Positions 1 to 7,546 of a stretch of DNA of 36,815 bases are shown piece by piece. This DNA comes from Candidatus Janibacter merdipullorum. GTDB taxonomy: Bacteria > Actinomycetota > Actinomycetes > Actinomycetales > Dermatophilaceae. The notes under the pieces are model-generated. The model saw nothing but the letters and a program-made list of their open reading frames with translations, had not been told where the DNA came from and searched no databases. Each line of letters begins with the position of its first letter. Positions within the stretch are counted from its first letter, which is position 1. Location: assembly GCA_019116945.1 (NCBI GenBank), contig DXAR01000137.1:1-36815 (forward strand), read 5' to 3'. A program made the translations under genes and the position numbers.

Positions 1-1287
1 ACCTTCGCCCACCACCTGCGCCTCGCTGGCTACCACACGGCACTCATCGGACGGATGCACTTCATCGGGCCGGACCAGCACCACGGCTTCGAGGAGCGGC
101 TGACCACCGACGTCTACCCGGCGGACATGGACATGGTCCCGGACTGGCGTCGCGATCCGGCGGACCGGCTGCAGTGGTACCACGACGCCGACGCGGTCTT
201 CACCGCCGGCGTCTCGAAGGCCACGGTCCAGCAGGACTTCGACGACGAGGTGGGCTTCCGCACGCTGCGTCACCTCAACGACCGGGTCCGGGCCAACCGG
301 AGCGAAGGGGAGGACCTCCCCTTCCTCATGGTCACCAGCTTCATCCACCCCCACGACCCGTACGAGCCTCCGCAGGAGCACTGGGACCGGTTCGCCGACG
401 TCGACATCCCCGACCCGCGGCACCCGCAGGTCCCGGACCCGAGCGAGGACCCGCACAGCCACCGCCTGCGGGCGATGAGCGGGTTCGACCGGCGTGAGCC
501 CACCCTCGAGGAGACCCGTCGGGCGCGGCGGTCCTACTACGCGGCCGTGAGCTACATCGATGACCACGTGGGGCGCATCCGGGACCGCCTCGACGACCTC
601 GGCCTGCTGGAGAACACGGTCATCATCGTCACCAGCGACCACGGCGACATGCTGGGCGAGAAGGGCCTGTGGTTCAAGATGTCGCCCTACGAGCAGTCCT
701 CCCGGGTGCCGCTGATCGTCCACGGACCGGAGCACCTCGTCCCCAGGGGGCGTTACGCCAACCCGGTCTCGCTGCTGGACCTGCTGCCCACCCTGCTCGA
801 GCTGGCCGGGGCCCCGGAGCCGGAGCCCGCGCCGGGCGCTGGCGTGTCGGTGCTCGAGTCGGCCCGCCGGGAGGCCGCCGGGACGACCGGGCCGGAGGAC
901 CGCGATGTCGTCATCGAGTACCTCGCCGAGGGCACGCTGCGGCCCCAGCTGACGCTCGTGCGCGGCCGGCACAAGTACATCGTCTGTCCCGGCGACCCCG
1001 ACCAGCTCTTCGACCTGGCCGCCGACCCGGACGAGCTGGTGAACATCGCGTCCGCGCCCGAGCACGCCGACGTCGTCCGGTCGCTGCGGGAGACGCTCGA
1101 CGCCCGCTACGACCTGACGGCGCTCGAGGAGGACGTCGTGGCCGGTCAGTCACGGCGTCGGCTCGTCCAGCAGGCGCTCCTGCGCGGTCGCACCCGGCCG
1201 TGGGACTTCGTCCCGGACCCGGAGCAGCGGTATGTCCGCGGCGACTTCTGGGGAGCCCTCGCGCACGGGCAGATCCGCGACGAGTGA
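1..1287 (+). CDS. betC: Choline-sulfatase, 5'-truncated by window edge
   Basis: Hydrolyses choline-O-sulfate to choline and sulfate in the cytoplasm, supplying choline for glycine betaine or sulfur for growth. The frame is open from base 1, so the gene begins upstream; the ATG at 55 is an internal Met. The visible 429 residues match the choline-sulfatase branch of the sulfatase family: MHFIGPDQHHGFEERLTTD near the left edge, HPHDPY, the metal-site stretch SDHGDMLGEKGLWFKM, and the choline-sulfatase C-terminal tail (PWDF...QRYVRGDFW) that general arylsulfatases lack. The formylglycine site (C/S-x-P-x-R) would lie upstream of the window and cannot be checked. The next gene is a betaine-type methyltransferase 74 bp downstream, which fits an osmoprotectant role. 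Confidence 0.9.
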   Translation, partial: TFAHHLRLAGYHTALIGRMHFIGPDQHHGFEERLTTDVYPADMDMVPDWRRDPADRLQWYHDADAVFTAGVSKATVQQDFDDEVGFRTLRHLNDRVRANRSEGEDLPFLMVTSFIHPHDPYEPPQEHWDRFADVDIPDPRHPQVPDPSEDPHSHRLRAMSGFDRREPTLEETRRARRSYYAAVSYIDDHVGRIRDRLDDLGLLENTVIIVTSDHGDMLGEKGLWFKMSPYEQSSRVPLIVHGPEHLVPRGRYANPVSLLDLLPTLLELAGAPEPEPAPGAGVSVLESARREAAGTTGPEDRDVVIEYLAEGTLRPQLTLVRGRHKYIVCPGDPDQLFDLAADPDELVNIASAPEHADVVRSLRETLDARYDLTALEEDVVAGQSRRRLVQQALLRGRTRPWDFVPDPEQRYVRGDFWGALAHGQIRDE

Positions 1288-1361
1288 GGGTCGGGCCCTG
1301 CGCCTGGTGGAACCACGCCACCCCTAGGGTGGCGACCACCGCCGACCAGCGAGGAGTCTGC

Positions 1362-2186
1362 ATGCCGACCGATGCCGAACGCGTGGCCCGCGACGCCTAC
1401 GACAACCCGGGCGCCGACTGGTTCTACTCGCAGATCTGGGGCGGGCAGGACATCCACCTCGGCCTCTACCGCGAGCCGGGGGAGTCGATCGCCGTGGCCA
1501 GCCACCGGACGATGGAGCGCATGGCCGACCTGCTCGAGCAGGAGAGGATCGGCGACGTCGTCGACCTCGGCTCGGGCTACGGCGGCGCAGCGCGCTTCCT
1601 GTGCCGCCGGTTCGGGGCGAGGGTGCTGGCGGTCAACGTCAGCCCCACCCAGAACGAGCGGGCGCGCACGCTGACCCGGGAGGCCGGGCAGGAGGAGGCC
1701 GTGACCGTCGTCGAGGGCAGCTATACCGACGTCCCCGCCGAGGACGCGTCCCGCGACCTCGCGTGGTCCCAGGACGCCTTCCTCCACTCCGACCAGCGGC
1801 ACCTCGCGATCGAGGAGGCCGCCAGGGTGCTGCGGCCCGGCGGCGAGCTGATCTTCACCGACCCGATGAGCGCCGACGACACCCCCGTGGAGCAGCTCGG
1901 CCCGGTCCTGGACCGGCTGCGCCTCCCTTCGCTCGGCTCGCCGGCGCAGTACCGCGCACACGCCGCACGGGTGGGGCTGGTCGAGGTCGGCTTCGAGGAC
2001 CACACCGAGCAGCTGGCCACGCACTACGGGCGGGTGCTCGAGGAGAGCCGGGCCCGTGCCGACGAGCTGCGGCAGGCCGCCGACGAGGAGTTCCTCGACC
2101 GGATGATGCGCGGCCTGGGACACTGGGTCGACGCCGGGTCGCGCGGTCTGCTGGCGTGGGGGATCTTCCACTTCCGCAAGCCCTGA
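1362..2186 (+). CDS. Sarcosine/dimethylglycine N-methyltransferase-like protein
   Basis: SAM-dependent class I methyltransferase of 274 residues, close in length and sequence style to sarcosine/dimethylglycine methyltransferases, which make glycine betaine from partly methylated glycine. The N-terminal block DWFYSQIWGGQDIHLGLY is typical of that family. The SAM-binding motif DLGSGYGGAARFL follows, then WSQDAFLHS, the post-motif LRPGGELIFTDPM, and LDRLRLPSLGSP. The ATG at 1362 has GAGGAG five bases upstream; open frame continues further upstream but has no ribosome site and overlaps betC. No glycine/sarcosine methyltransferase partner is visible, so the exact substrate (sarcosine, dimethylglycine or another amine) is inferred from family resemblance and from the neighbouring choline-sulfatase. 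Confidence 0.8.
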   Translation: MPTDAERVARDAYDNPGADWFYSQIWGGQDIHLGLYREPGESIAVASHRTMERMADLLEQERIGDVVDLGSGYGGAARFLCRRFGARVLAVNVSPTQNERARTLTREAGQEEAVTVVEGSYTDVPAEDASRDLAWSQDAFLHSDQRHLAIEEAARVLRPGGELIFTDPMSADDTPVEQLGPVLDRLRLPSLGSPAQYRAHAARVGLVEVGFEDHTEQLATHYGRVLEESRARADELRQAADEEFLDRMMRGLGHWVDAGSRGLLAWGIFHFRKP

Positions 2187-2208
2187 CCCCGCATCGCGTG
2201 CATTTTTA

Positions 2209-2227
2209 CGCATTGTGCAAACATGCG
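2209..2227. promoter_or_regulatory. Candidate TetR operator
   Basis: CGCAT and ATGCG form 5-bp inverted arms with a 9-base spacer, just upstream of and nearly touching the -10-like hexamer at 2230. The position fits autorepression by the TetR-type regulator that starts at 2244. The arms are short, so this is a candidate only. Confidence 0.35.
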
Positions 2228-2229
2228 CG

Positions 2230-2235
2230 TACTGT
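2230..2235 (+). promoter_or_regulatory. -10 element, leaderless promoter of tetR/MFS operon
   Basis: TACTGT lies 8 bases before the GTG at 2244, the spacing expected when transcription begins at the start codon. No ribosome-binding site precedes either the ATG at 2223 or the GTG at 2244. A weak -35 (TTTACG at 2205) is 19 bases upstream. Confidence 0.5.
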
Positions 2236-2243
2236 CGCCTCTC

Positions 2244-2855
2244 GTGCAGACGAACGAAGACACCCCCGAGCAGCTCGGTCGGCGGGAGCGCAAGAAGGCG
2301 GAGACCCGCCGGGCTATCCGGCGCGCCGCACTCGAGGTGGCCCGTGACCGGGGCGTCGAGGGCCTGACCGTCGCGCAGATCAGCGACGTCGCCGACATCG
2401 CCCCGCGCACCTTCTTCAACTACTTCGCCTGCAAGGAGGACGCGCTCGTCACCGACGGGACGCTGACCGCGGCCGAGCTGCGGGAGCGGATCGCCGGCCG
2501 GCCGGCCGACGAGGCGCCGCTGGACACCCTTCGAGCCGTGCTCCGCGAGAGCACGCTCGTGACGACGGTCGAGGCTGACCGGGAGCAGATTCTGCTGCAG
2601 CAGCGGTTGGTCCAGGGCAACGAGGGGCTGATGGCGCGCCAGCTGGCGCAGTTCTCGACCGTGGAGCGTGCCCTCGCAGAGGCGCTCGCCGAGCGTCTCG
2701 GGGTCGACGGGGACGCCGACCTGCGCCCGCAGGTGCTGGCCGCCCTCTCCCTGGGGGTCGTGCGCGTGGCCATCCGGCGCTGGGCCGCCGACGGCACCCG
2801 GTCCCCGGGCGAGCTGATCACCGAGGGATTCGAGGTGCTGGCCCGCGATGAGTGA
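2244..2855 (+). CDS. TetR/AcrR-family transcriptional regulator
   Basis: DNA-binding repressor of the TetR type, 203 residues from the GTG start. Residues about 12-66 form the helix-turn-helix domain (RKKAETRRAIRRAALEVA, then LTVAQISDVADIAPRTFFNYF). The C-terminal two thirds is the variable ligand-binding and dimerisation region. An in-frame ATG at 2223 would add seven residues, but it lies upstream of the -10-like TACTGT, so I prefer the GTG. The stop overlaps the start of the MFS exporter by 8 bases, so the two are co-transcribed and the exporter is the likely target. The inducer is unknown. Confidence 0.85.
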   Translation: MQTNEDTPEQLGRRERKKAETRRAIRRAALEVARDRGVEGLTVAQISDVADIAPRTFFNYFACKEDALVTDGTLTAAELRERIAGRPADEAPLDTLRAVLRESTLVTTVEADREQILLQQRLVQGNEGLMARQLAQFSTVERALAEALAERLGVDGDADLRPQVLAALSLGVVRVAIRRWAADGTRSPGELITEGFEVLARDE

Positions 2856-4242
2856 GACGACCCCTCCGGCGGTCAACCGGAACCTCGTGCTCGGGGTGCT
2901 CGTGTCGGGCGCCTTCGTGATGATCCTCAACCAGACGCTGCTGAACACGGCGCTGCCCGCCTTCATGGCGGACTTCGGGATCACCGCGAGCGCGGCCCAG
3001 TGGCTGACGACGATCTTCATGCTCGTCAACGGGATCATGATCCCGGTCACGGCATTCCTCATCAACACGTTCACGACCCGTGCGCTGTTCTTCACGGCGA
3101 TGACGCTCTTCATCATTGGCACCTTCGTCTGCGCCGTCGCGCCGACCTTCCCGGTGCTCATCCTCGGCCGGATCATCCAGGCCAGCGGCGCCGGAATCAT
3201 CATGCCGCTGATGCAGACCATCCTCTTCGCGATCTTCCCGCGGAACAAGCGCGGGACCGCGATGGGCACCTTCGGCCTCGTCATCGCCTTCGCCCCCGCC
3301 ATCGGACCCAGCCTGTCCGGCTGGATCGTCGACCACGTCACGTGGCACGTCCTGTTCTGGATGATGCTCCCCTTCGCGATCGTCCCCCTGGTGATCTCGT
3401 GGTTCATCCTGAGCAATGTCACCGAGCAGACCTCCCCGCGCCTGGACAAGGCCTCGATCGCGTTGTCGACGCTGGGCTTCGGCGGCCTCCTCTACGGACT
3501 GGGGGCGGCCGGCGACGCCGGCTGGACGAGCCCGCAGGTCTCCCTGCCCCTGCTCGTCGGGGGGATCGCGCTGGTGGTCTTCATCCGCCGCCAGCTGCGG
3601 CTGGAGGAGCCGATCCTCGAGTTCCGGGTGCTGCGCTACCCGATGTTCACGCTCAACACCGCTCTGGGGATGTGCGTCTTCATCGTCATGATCGGTGGGA
3701 TGCTCATCCTGCCCCTCTACATGCAGAACATGAGCGACTACACGGCGATGGAGTCCGGGCTGGCGCTCCTGCCCGGAGCCGCGGTCATGGGGCTGATGTC
3801 ACCGGTGACCGGGCGGGTCTTCGACCGCTTCGGGGCGAAGTGGCTGGCCATCCCCGGCTTCGTGCTCGTCACCGCGACGACGTTCATGTTCGCGACGCTG
3901 ACGGCCGAGACGACCTTCACCTTCATCGCGGTGGTGAACACGCTGCGCATGTTCGGGACCGCGATGATCATCATGCCGGTGACCACCGCGGCGCTGAACC
4001 AGCTGCCGCCCGGGCTCATCCCGCACGGCACGGCCATGAACAACACCCTGCGCCAGGTCGCGGCGGCGACGGGGACGGCCGTGCTCGTCACCGTCATGGC
4101 CAAGGCCACCCAGGACCCGAAGGTGTACGGGGTCGAGGGCCTCGTCCACGGAGCCAACGTCGCCTTCGCCGTGGCCGGGAGCATCGGGGTCCTCGGTATC
4201 ATCGGGTCCTTCTTCATCAGGGAGAGGGCGCCGCTCGGCTGA
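2848..4242 (+). CDS. MFS drug exporter, DHA2 (EmrB/LmrB-like) family
   Basis: Proton-driven multidrug efflux protein of the inner membrane, 464 residues and almost wholly hydrophobic, probably 14 helices. It opens with LVSGAFVMILNQTLLNTALP, which is typical of helix 1 in the EmrB/QacA (DHA2) group. It has motif-A-like sequence around GRIIQASGAGIIMPL and RNKRGTAMG, and a motif-C-like antiporter stretch AFAPAIGPSLSGW. Start and stop overlap (ATGAGTGA) with the TetR gene places it under that regulator. Closest described relatives are LmrB/Mdr lincosamide-type exporters, but the substrate cannot be read from sequence. Confidence 0.88.
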   Translation: MSETTPPAVNRNLVLGVLVSGAFVMILNQTLLNTALPAFMADFGITASAAQWLTTIFMLVNGIMIPVTAFLINTFTTRALFFTAMTLFIIGTFVCAVAPTFPVLILGRIIQASGAGIIMPLMQTILFAIFPRNKRGTAMGTFGLVIAFAPAIGPSLSGWIVDHVTWHVLFWMMLPFAIVPLVISWFILSNVTEQTSPRLDKASIALSTLGFGGLLYGLGAAGDAGWTSPQVSLPLLVGGIALVVFIRRQLRLEEPILEFRVLRYPMFTLNTALGMCVFIVMIGGMLILPLYMQNMSDYTAMESGLALLPGAAVMGLMSPVTGRVFDRFGAKWLAIPGFVLVTATTFMFATLTAETTFTFIAVVNTLRMFGTAMIIMPVTTAALNQLPPGLIPHGTAMNNTLRQVAAATGTAVLVTVMAKATQDPKVYGVEGLVHGANVAFAVAGSIGVLGIIGSFFIRERAPLG

Positions 4243-4272
4243 CCGGCGTCGGGCGGGCAGGGCCGCCGGCCC

Positions 4273-4278
4273 TACACT
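4273..4278 (+). promoter_or_regulatory. -10 element, leaderless promoter
   Basis: TACACT ends 7 bases before the ATG at 4286, with no ribosome site, so the transcript probably begins at the start codon. A small hairpin (AGGGCC-GCC-GGCCCT, 4259-4273) abuts it and could end the upstream MFS transcript or bind a regulator. Confidence 0.5.
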
Positions 4279-4285
4279 CACGGCC

Positions 4286-4654
4286 ATGCAGCCGCTGAGC
4301 ATCCACTACAACCGCGTCATGGCGATTGCCTTCGTCATCATCGGAGCGCTCCTCCTCCTCGTCTCCCTCCTGAGCCAGCAGTGGATCTCGGTCGTCGCCG
4401 GGGCGGTCCTCACCGTGCTCGGGGTGCTCATGACGATCAACCCGATGATCCGCATCGAGCCCCACGAGGTGCAGATGCGCAACCCGGTGGGGATGACCCT
4501 CAAGCGCTACCCGCTGTCCTCGCCCGCCGACCTCGCGATGGAGGGCGCGAAGCTCCGGCACCTGCCCACGGGCAAGCGGATCGCCATGCTGAGCTTCGGG
4601 GCCCACCGCCCGGACGTGGAGGCGCTGCGCGCGCAGATCCAGGGCCGGCGCTGA
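4286..4654 (+). CDS. Small two-helix membrane protein, function unknown
   Basis: 122 residues. Residues about 10-30 and 33-55 are two hydrophobic helices (MAIAFVIIGALLLLVSLL; ISVVAGAVLTVLGVLM), followed by a soluble C-terminal half rich in charged residues (RIEPHEVQMRNPVGMTLKRYPL). This is the shape of small PH-like/DUF membrane proteins in which a short beta domain follows a TM hairpin, but I do not recognise a named family. It has its own leaderless promoter and lies convergent to the SMR operon, 12 bases apart. Confidence 0.7.
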   Translation: MQPLSIHYNRVMAIAFVIIGALLLLVSLLSQQWISVVAGAVLTVLGVLMTINPMIRIEPHEVQMRNPVGMTLKRYPLSSPADLAMEGAKLRHLPTGKRIAMLSFGAHRPDVEALRAQIQGRR

Positions 4655-4666
4655 GCCGAGCCGTGG

Positions 4667-4990
4667 TCAGTGCGCGGCCCCGAGCTCGACGAGCAGGACG
4701 CCGGCCATGATGAGGCCGATGCCGAGCATCATGACCCGGGTGAGCGGCTCGCCGTAGCAGACCCGTGAGCCGAGGGCGGTGAGCGCGACCCCCGCCGCGG
4801 CCCAGATCCCGTAGGCGACGCCGAGCGGCATGCCCTGACCGATGGTCGCGGCGAGCGAGGTGAAGGCGACGAGGTAGCCGATGCCCACGACGGCCCACCA
4901 GGCCCGCCGACCGGCGGCGGCCGTGCGGAGGGCGAGGGTCCCGGTCACCTCGGCGAGGATCGCGAGCGTGAGCAGGGCCCACCCGGTCAC
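4667..4990 (-). CDS. SMR-family efflux protein, second subunit
   Basis: Small multidrug resistance protein of 107 residues with four membrane helices. It keeps the essential proton/substrate glutamate at position 14 (LTLAILAEVTGTLALR) and the SMR signature GVAYGIWAAAGVALTALGS. The GTG start at 4990 overlaps the TGA of the upstream SMR gene (GTGA), so synthesis is coupled. Tandem unequal SMR genes usually form an obligate heterodimer, as in EbrAB or YkkCD; that arrangement is inferred here. Confidence 0.87.
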   Translation of the reverse strand: MTGWALLTLAILAEVTGTLALRTAAAGRRAWWAVVGIGYLVAFTSLAATIGQGMPLGVAYGIWAAAGVALTALGSRVCYGEPLTRVMMLGIGLIMAGVLLVELGAAH

Positions 4991-5334
4991 GTGGTCACCT
5001 CGTCGGTGGTCCTGGCGGGGTGCGAGCCGAGCTCGACGAGCAGCACGCCCCCGATGATGAGCGCGATCCCCGCACCCATGACGGCGGTGAGGGGCTCGTC
5101 GTAGATCACCGAGGAGAGCGTCGTCGTCAGGGCGACCCCGGTCGCCGCCCAGATGCCGTAGGCCACCCCGATCCCCATGCCCCGGCGCAGGACGGCGGTG
5201 AGGAAGGCGAAGGCGGCCGCGAACCCGGCGCCGACGACGAGGTACAGGAGTGGGTGGTCGAGCGCCGCCTTGAGCGAGAGGGAGGCCGTGACCTCGCACG
5301 CGATCGCCCCGGAGAGGAGCAGCCACCGGCTCAT
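4987..5334 (-). CDS. SMR-family efflux protein, first subunit
   Basis: 115-residue small multidrug resistance protein with four helices. Glu14 is present (LLSGAIACEVTASLSLK), as is the family signature GIGVAYGIWAATGVALTT. The ATG at 5334 overlaps the TGA of the TetR gene (ATGA), and the 3' end overlaps the second SMR gene. The three-gene set reads as a repressor plus a heterodimeric exporter of cationic or guanidinium-like compounds. The family cannot be split into Qac or Gdx subtype with confidence from sequence alone. Confidence 0.87.
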   Translation of the reverse strand: MSRWLLLSGAIACEVTASLSLKAALDHPLLYLVVGAGFAAAFAFLTAVLRRGMGIGVAYGIWAATGVALTTTLSSVIYDEPLTAVMGAGIALIIGGVLLVELGSHPARTTDEVTT

Positions 5335-5888
5335 CGGGTCGATTCCTCGAGGAGGCGAAGGGCGGTGTCCAGCAGCGCTGCCCGGTCCCGCTGGGGCACG
5401 GGCAGGATCCCCGAGGCGTCCGCGAACCAGACGCCGTCGGCGAGCATCCGGACGGCCTGCAGCCGGACGCGCTCCTCGGTCGGGATCTCCTCGGGGATGG
5501 CCAGCCAGGGCGCGAGCCGCTCGGACCACCGCTCGACCATCCGGTCCCACAGCCTCGGGTCGCCGAGCATGACGAGGTCGATCGCGTCGTGGGGGCGGGT
5601 GAGGGACCAGCGAGCGTAGGCGGAGAGGCGGGCACGCGCCGACGCCGTGGCGACCTCGCCGTCGAGAAGGTCGCTGAGATGCCGCTCCTGCTCGTCCATG
5701 ACGCGGTCGACGAGGGCGGCGACGAGCGCCTCCTTCGTGGCGAAGTGGTACATGAGCCCCGACTTGGTCACCCCGGCGGAACGTGCGGCGGAGTCCAGAG
5801 AGAGGGTCATCCCGCCGCTGCGGATCTCCGCGACGACGGCCTCGAGGATGGCGCCGCGCTGGCTGGGGCGGTGGGCAGGGCGGGGCAT
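5331..5888 (-). CDS. TetR-family regulator of the SMR pair
   Basis: 185-residue TetR repressor. The helix-turn-helix region is at about residues 8-58 (RGAILEAVVAEIRSGG; LDSAARSAGVTKSGLMYHF), with the TKSGLMYHFATKEAL wording common in regulators of efflux pumps. The ATG at 5888 (MPRPAHRPSQ) sits 7 bases after TAGGCT on the minus strand, so a leaderless transcript is likely; longer in-frame extensions run back through the divergent Pcm gene and are rejected. It is first in an operon whose stop/start overlaps carry through both SMR genes, so they are almost certainly its targets. Confidence 0.87.
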   Translation of the reverse strand: MPRPAHRPSQRGAILEAVVAEIRSGGMTLSLDSAARSAGVTKSGLMYHFATKEALVAALVDRVMDEQERHLSDLLDGEVATASARARLSAYARWSLTRPHDAIDLVMLGDPRLWDRMVERWSERLAPWLAIPEEIPTEERVRLQAVRMLADGVWFADASGILPVPQRDRAALLDTALRLLEESTR

Positions 5889-5895
5889 GCCCGAC

Positions 5896-5901
5896 AGCCT
5901 A
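5896..5901 (-). promoter_or_regulatory. -10 element, leaderless promoter of tetR-SMR operon
   Basis: Read on the minus strand this is TAGGCT, ending 7 bases before the ATG at 5888. No Shine-Dalgarno sequence lies in between. Confidence 0.55.
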
Positions 5902-5908
5902 CCGTCCA

Positions 5909-5918
5909 CTTGGTCAAG
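5909..5918. promoter_or_regulatory. Candidate operator for the SMR-linked TetR
   Basis: CTTGGTCAAG (4-bp arms around GT) lies 8 bp upstream of the -10 of the tetR-SMR operon, in the 87-bp divergent region shared with the Pcm-family gene. TTGACC-type half sites are common for TetR regulators; the site is short and unproven. Confidence 0.35.
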
Positions 5919-5975
5919 AAACTGTCCGCGCGGCAAGCACTGGCGGAAGCAGCGGTCCCGTGCCCACCATGGGAC

Positions 5976-6545
5976 ATGCCCCGGGACGACGTCGATCGAG
6001 CCTTCGAGCGGGTGCCGCGGGCCCCCTTCCTGCCTGCCGCGGACCGGCACCTCGCCGACGAGGACCACCCCGTGCCCATCGGACACGAGCAGACCAACTC
6101 CCAGCCGAGCACGGTGGCGGCGATGGTGCGACTCCTCGACGTCCGTCCGGGGCAGCGGGTCCTCGACGTCGGCAGCGGATCCGGGTGGACCACGGCCCTG
6201 CTCGGCGAGCTCGTCGGCCCTGGCGGCCGCGTCCTCGGGGTCGAGCGGGTCCCCGAGCTCGTCGTGGCCGCCCGGGAGGCGCTGGCCCGCCTGGACCTGC
6301 CGTGGGTGCAGGTGCGTACGGCGGAGGCTGGGGTGCTCGGTGCGCCGGGCGAGGCGCCCTTCGACCGGGTCCTGGTCTCCGCGATGGCGGAGGACCTTCC
6401 CACGGAGCTCGTCGACCAGCTCGCCGACGGCGGCACCATGGTCATCCCCGTGGCGGGGGAGATGGTCCGCGTCGTCAGGGGCGCCGACGGGGTGTGCAGC
6501 ACGACCCACGGCCGGTACCAGTTCGTGCCACTCCTGCCCCCGTGA
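5976..6545 (+). CDS. pcm: Protein-L-isoaspartate O-methyltransferase family
   Basis: SAM-dependent enzyme of 189 residues that methylates isoaspartyl residues in aged proteins to start their repair. The N-terminal part has VPRAPFLP and the Pcm-type substrate loop NSQPSTVAAMVRLL, followed by the SAM motif VLDVGSGSGWTTALL, then GVERVPELVVAAREAL, and FDRVLVSAMAEDLP and LADGGTMVIPV in the order usual for Pcm. The start is the ATG at 5976 (MPRDDVDRAF); the ATG at 5969 is out of frame. It diverges from the tetR-SMR operon. It could also be one of the Pcm-like enzymes with another substrate. Confidence 0.8.
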   Translation: MPRDDVDRAFERVPRAPFLPAADRHLADEDHPVPIGHEQTNSQPSTVAAMVRLLDVRPGQRVLDVGSGSGWTTALLGELVGPGGRVLGVERVPELVVAAREALARLDLPWVQVRTAEAGVLGAPGEAPFDRVLVSAMAEDLPTELVDQLADGGTMVIPVAGEMVRVVRGADGVCSTTHGRYQFVPLLPP

Positions 6546-6591
6546 CCGGCTGGATGGAATGCCCGTCGTGGCCCCCTTCGTTGTCGCCACC

Positions 6592-7515
6592 ATGCGAGCG
6601 ATCACGTATGACCGATACGGCACCCCCGACGAGCTCCGGATGACCGAGCGCCCCGTCCCCAAGGTCGGGCCGAGCGAGGTCCGCATCCGGGTGACCCGGG
6701 CGGCCGTCAACCCGGTCGACTGGAAGATCATGTCCGGTGGCCTCGACGCCTTCATGGACGCGCACTTCCCCGTCATCCCCGGGTGGGACGTCGCGGGCGT
6801 CGTCGACGAGGTGGGCCCCGACACCCCCGAGTTCGCGAGCGGGGACCGGGTCGCCGCCTATGCGCGCAAGCAGATCGTCTCCGCGGGGACCTTCGCCGAG
6901 TACGTCACCGTCCGGGCCGACGACGTCGCCGGCGTCCCGGAGTCGGTGACCGACGACGTCGCCGCGGCCCTCCCGCTCGCGGGAGGCACCGCCCTTCGCG
7001 TCCTCGAGACCCTCGCCGTGACGAGGGGGGACACTCTCCTCGTCCACGCGGCCTCCGGTGGCGTCGGGTACAGCCTGACCCAGCTCGCGGTCGCGGCGGG
7101 GGCCACCGTCATCGGCACCGCATCCCCGGCCAACCACGACAAGCTCAGGGCCCTCGGCGTCACGCCCGTGGCCCACGGCGACGGTCTGGCCGAGCGGCTC
7201 GCGGAGGTGGCGCCGTCGGGCGTCGACGCCGTCGCCGATCTCGTCGGCGGCGTCCTCGACCTCTCTGTCGACGTCCTGCGCGAAGGGGGCCGGCTCGCCT
7301 CCATCGCCGACCCCGCCGTCGAGGAGCGTGGTGGCCGATGGGTCTGGGTGCGGCCGGACGGGGAGCGCCTGGCGCAGCTCCTCGAGGAGGTCGCCGCCGG
7401 CCGGCTGCGCATCGACATCGGCCGGACCTTCCCGCTGGAGCAGGTGGCCGAGGCCTTCGAGGTCAGCCGGTCGGGCGCCGCCCGGGGCAAGATCGTCATC
7501 TCCGTCGCCGACTGA
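6592..7515 (+). CDS. NADP-dependent quinone-oxidoreductase-like MDR enzyme
   Basis: Medium-chain dehydrogenase/reductase of 307 residues. Residues 1-125 form the GroES-like domain (MRAITYDRYGTPDELRMTE, VNPVDWKIMSG, GWDVAGVVDEVG), and about 130-270 the nucleotide-binding fold with VHAASGGVGYSLTQLAVAAGA. The Cys and His zinc ligands of alcohol dehydrogenases are absent, which puts it in the zinc-free quinone reductase/enoyl reductase branch. The protein ends EVSRSGAARGKIVISV, as this family usually does. Start ATG at 6592. Substrate not predictable; detoxification of quinones or enones is the usual role. Confidence 0.85.
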   Translation: MRAITYDRYGTPDELRMTERPVPKVGPSEVRIRVTRAAVNPVDWKIMSGGLDAFMDAHFPVIPGWDVAGVVDEVGPDTPEFASGDRVAAYARKQIVSAGTFAEYVTVRADDVAGVPESVTDDVAAALPLAGGTALRVLETLAVTRGDTLLVHAASGGVGYSLTQLAVAAGATVIGTASPANHDKLRALGVTPVAHGDGLAERLAEVAPSGVDAVADLVGGVLDLSVDVLREGGRLASIADPAVEERGGRWVWVRPDGERLAQLLEEVAAGRLRIDIGRTFPLEQVAEAFEVSRSGAARGKIVISVAD

Positions 7516-7546
7516 GCCCCGGGAGCGGGCTGGCACCATGAGGATC

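Noticed and set aside
1146-3449. Open frame of 767 codons on the minus strand
   Set aside because: Antisense to the methyltransferase, TetR and MFS genes, all of which have clear family motifs.
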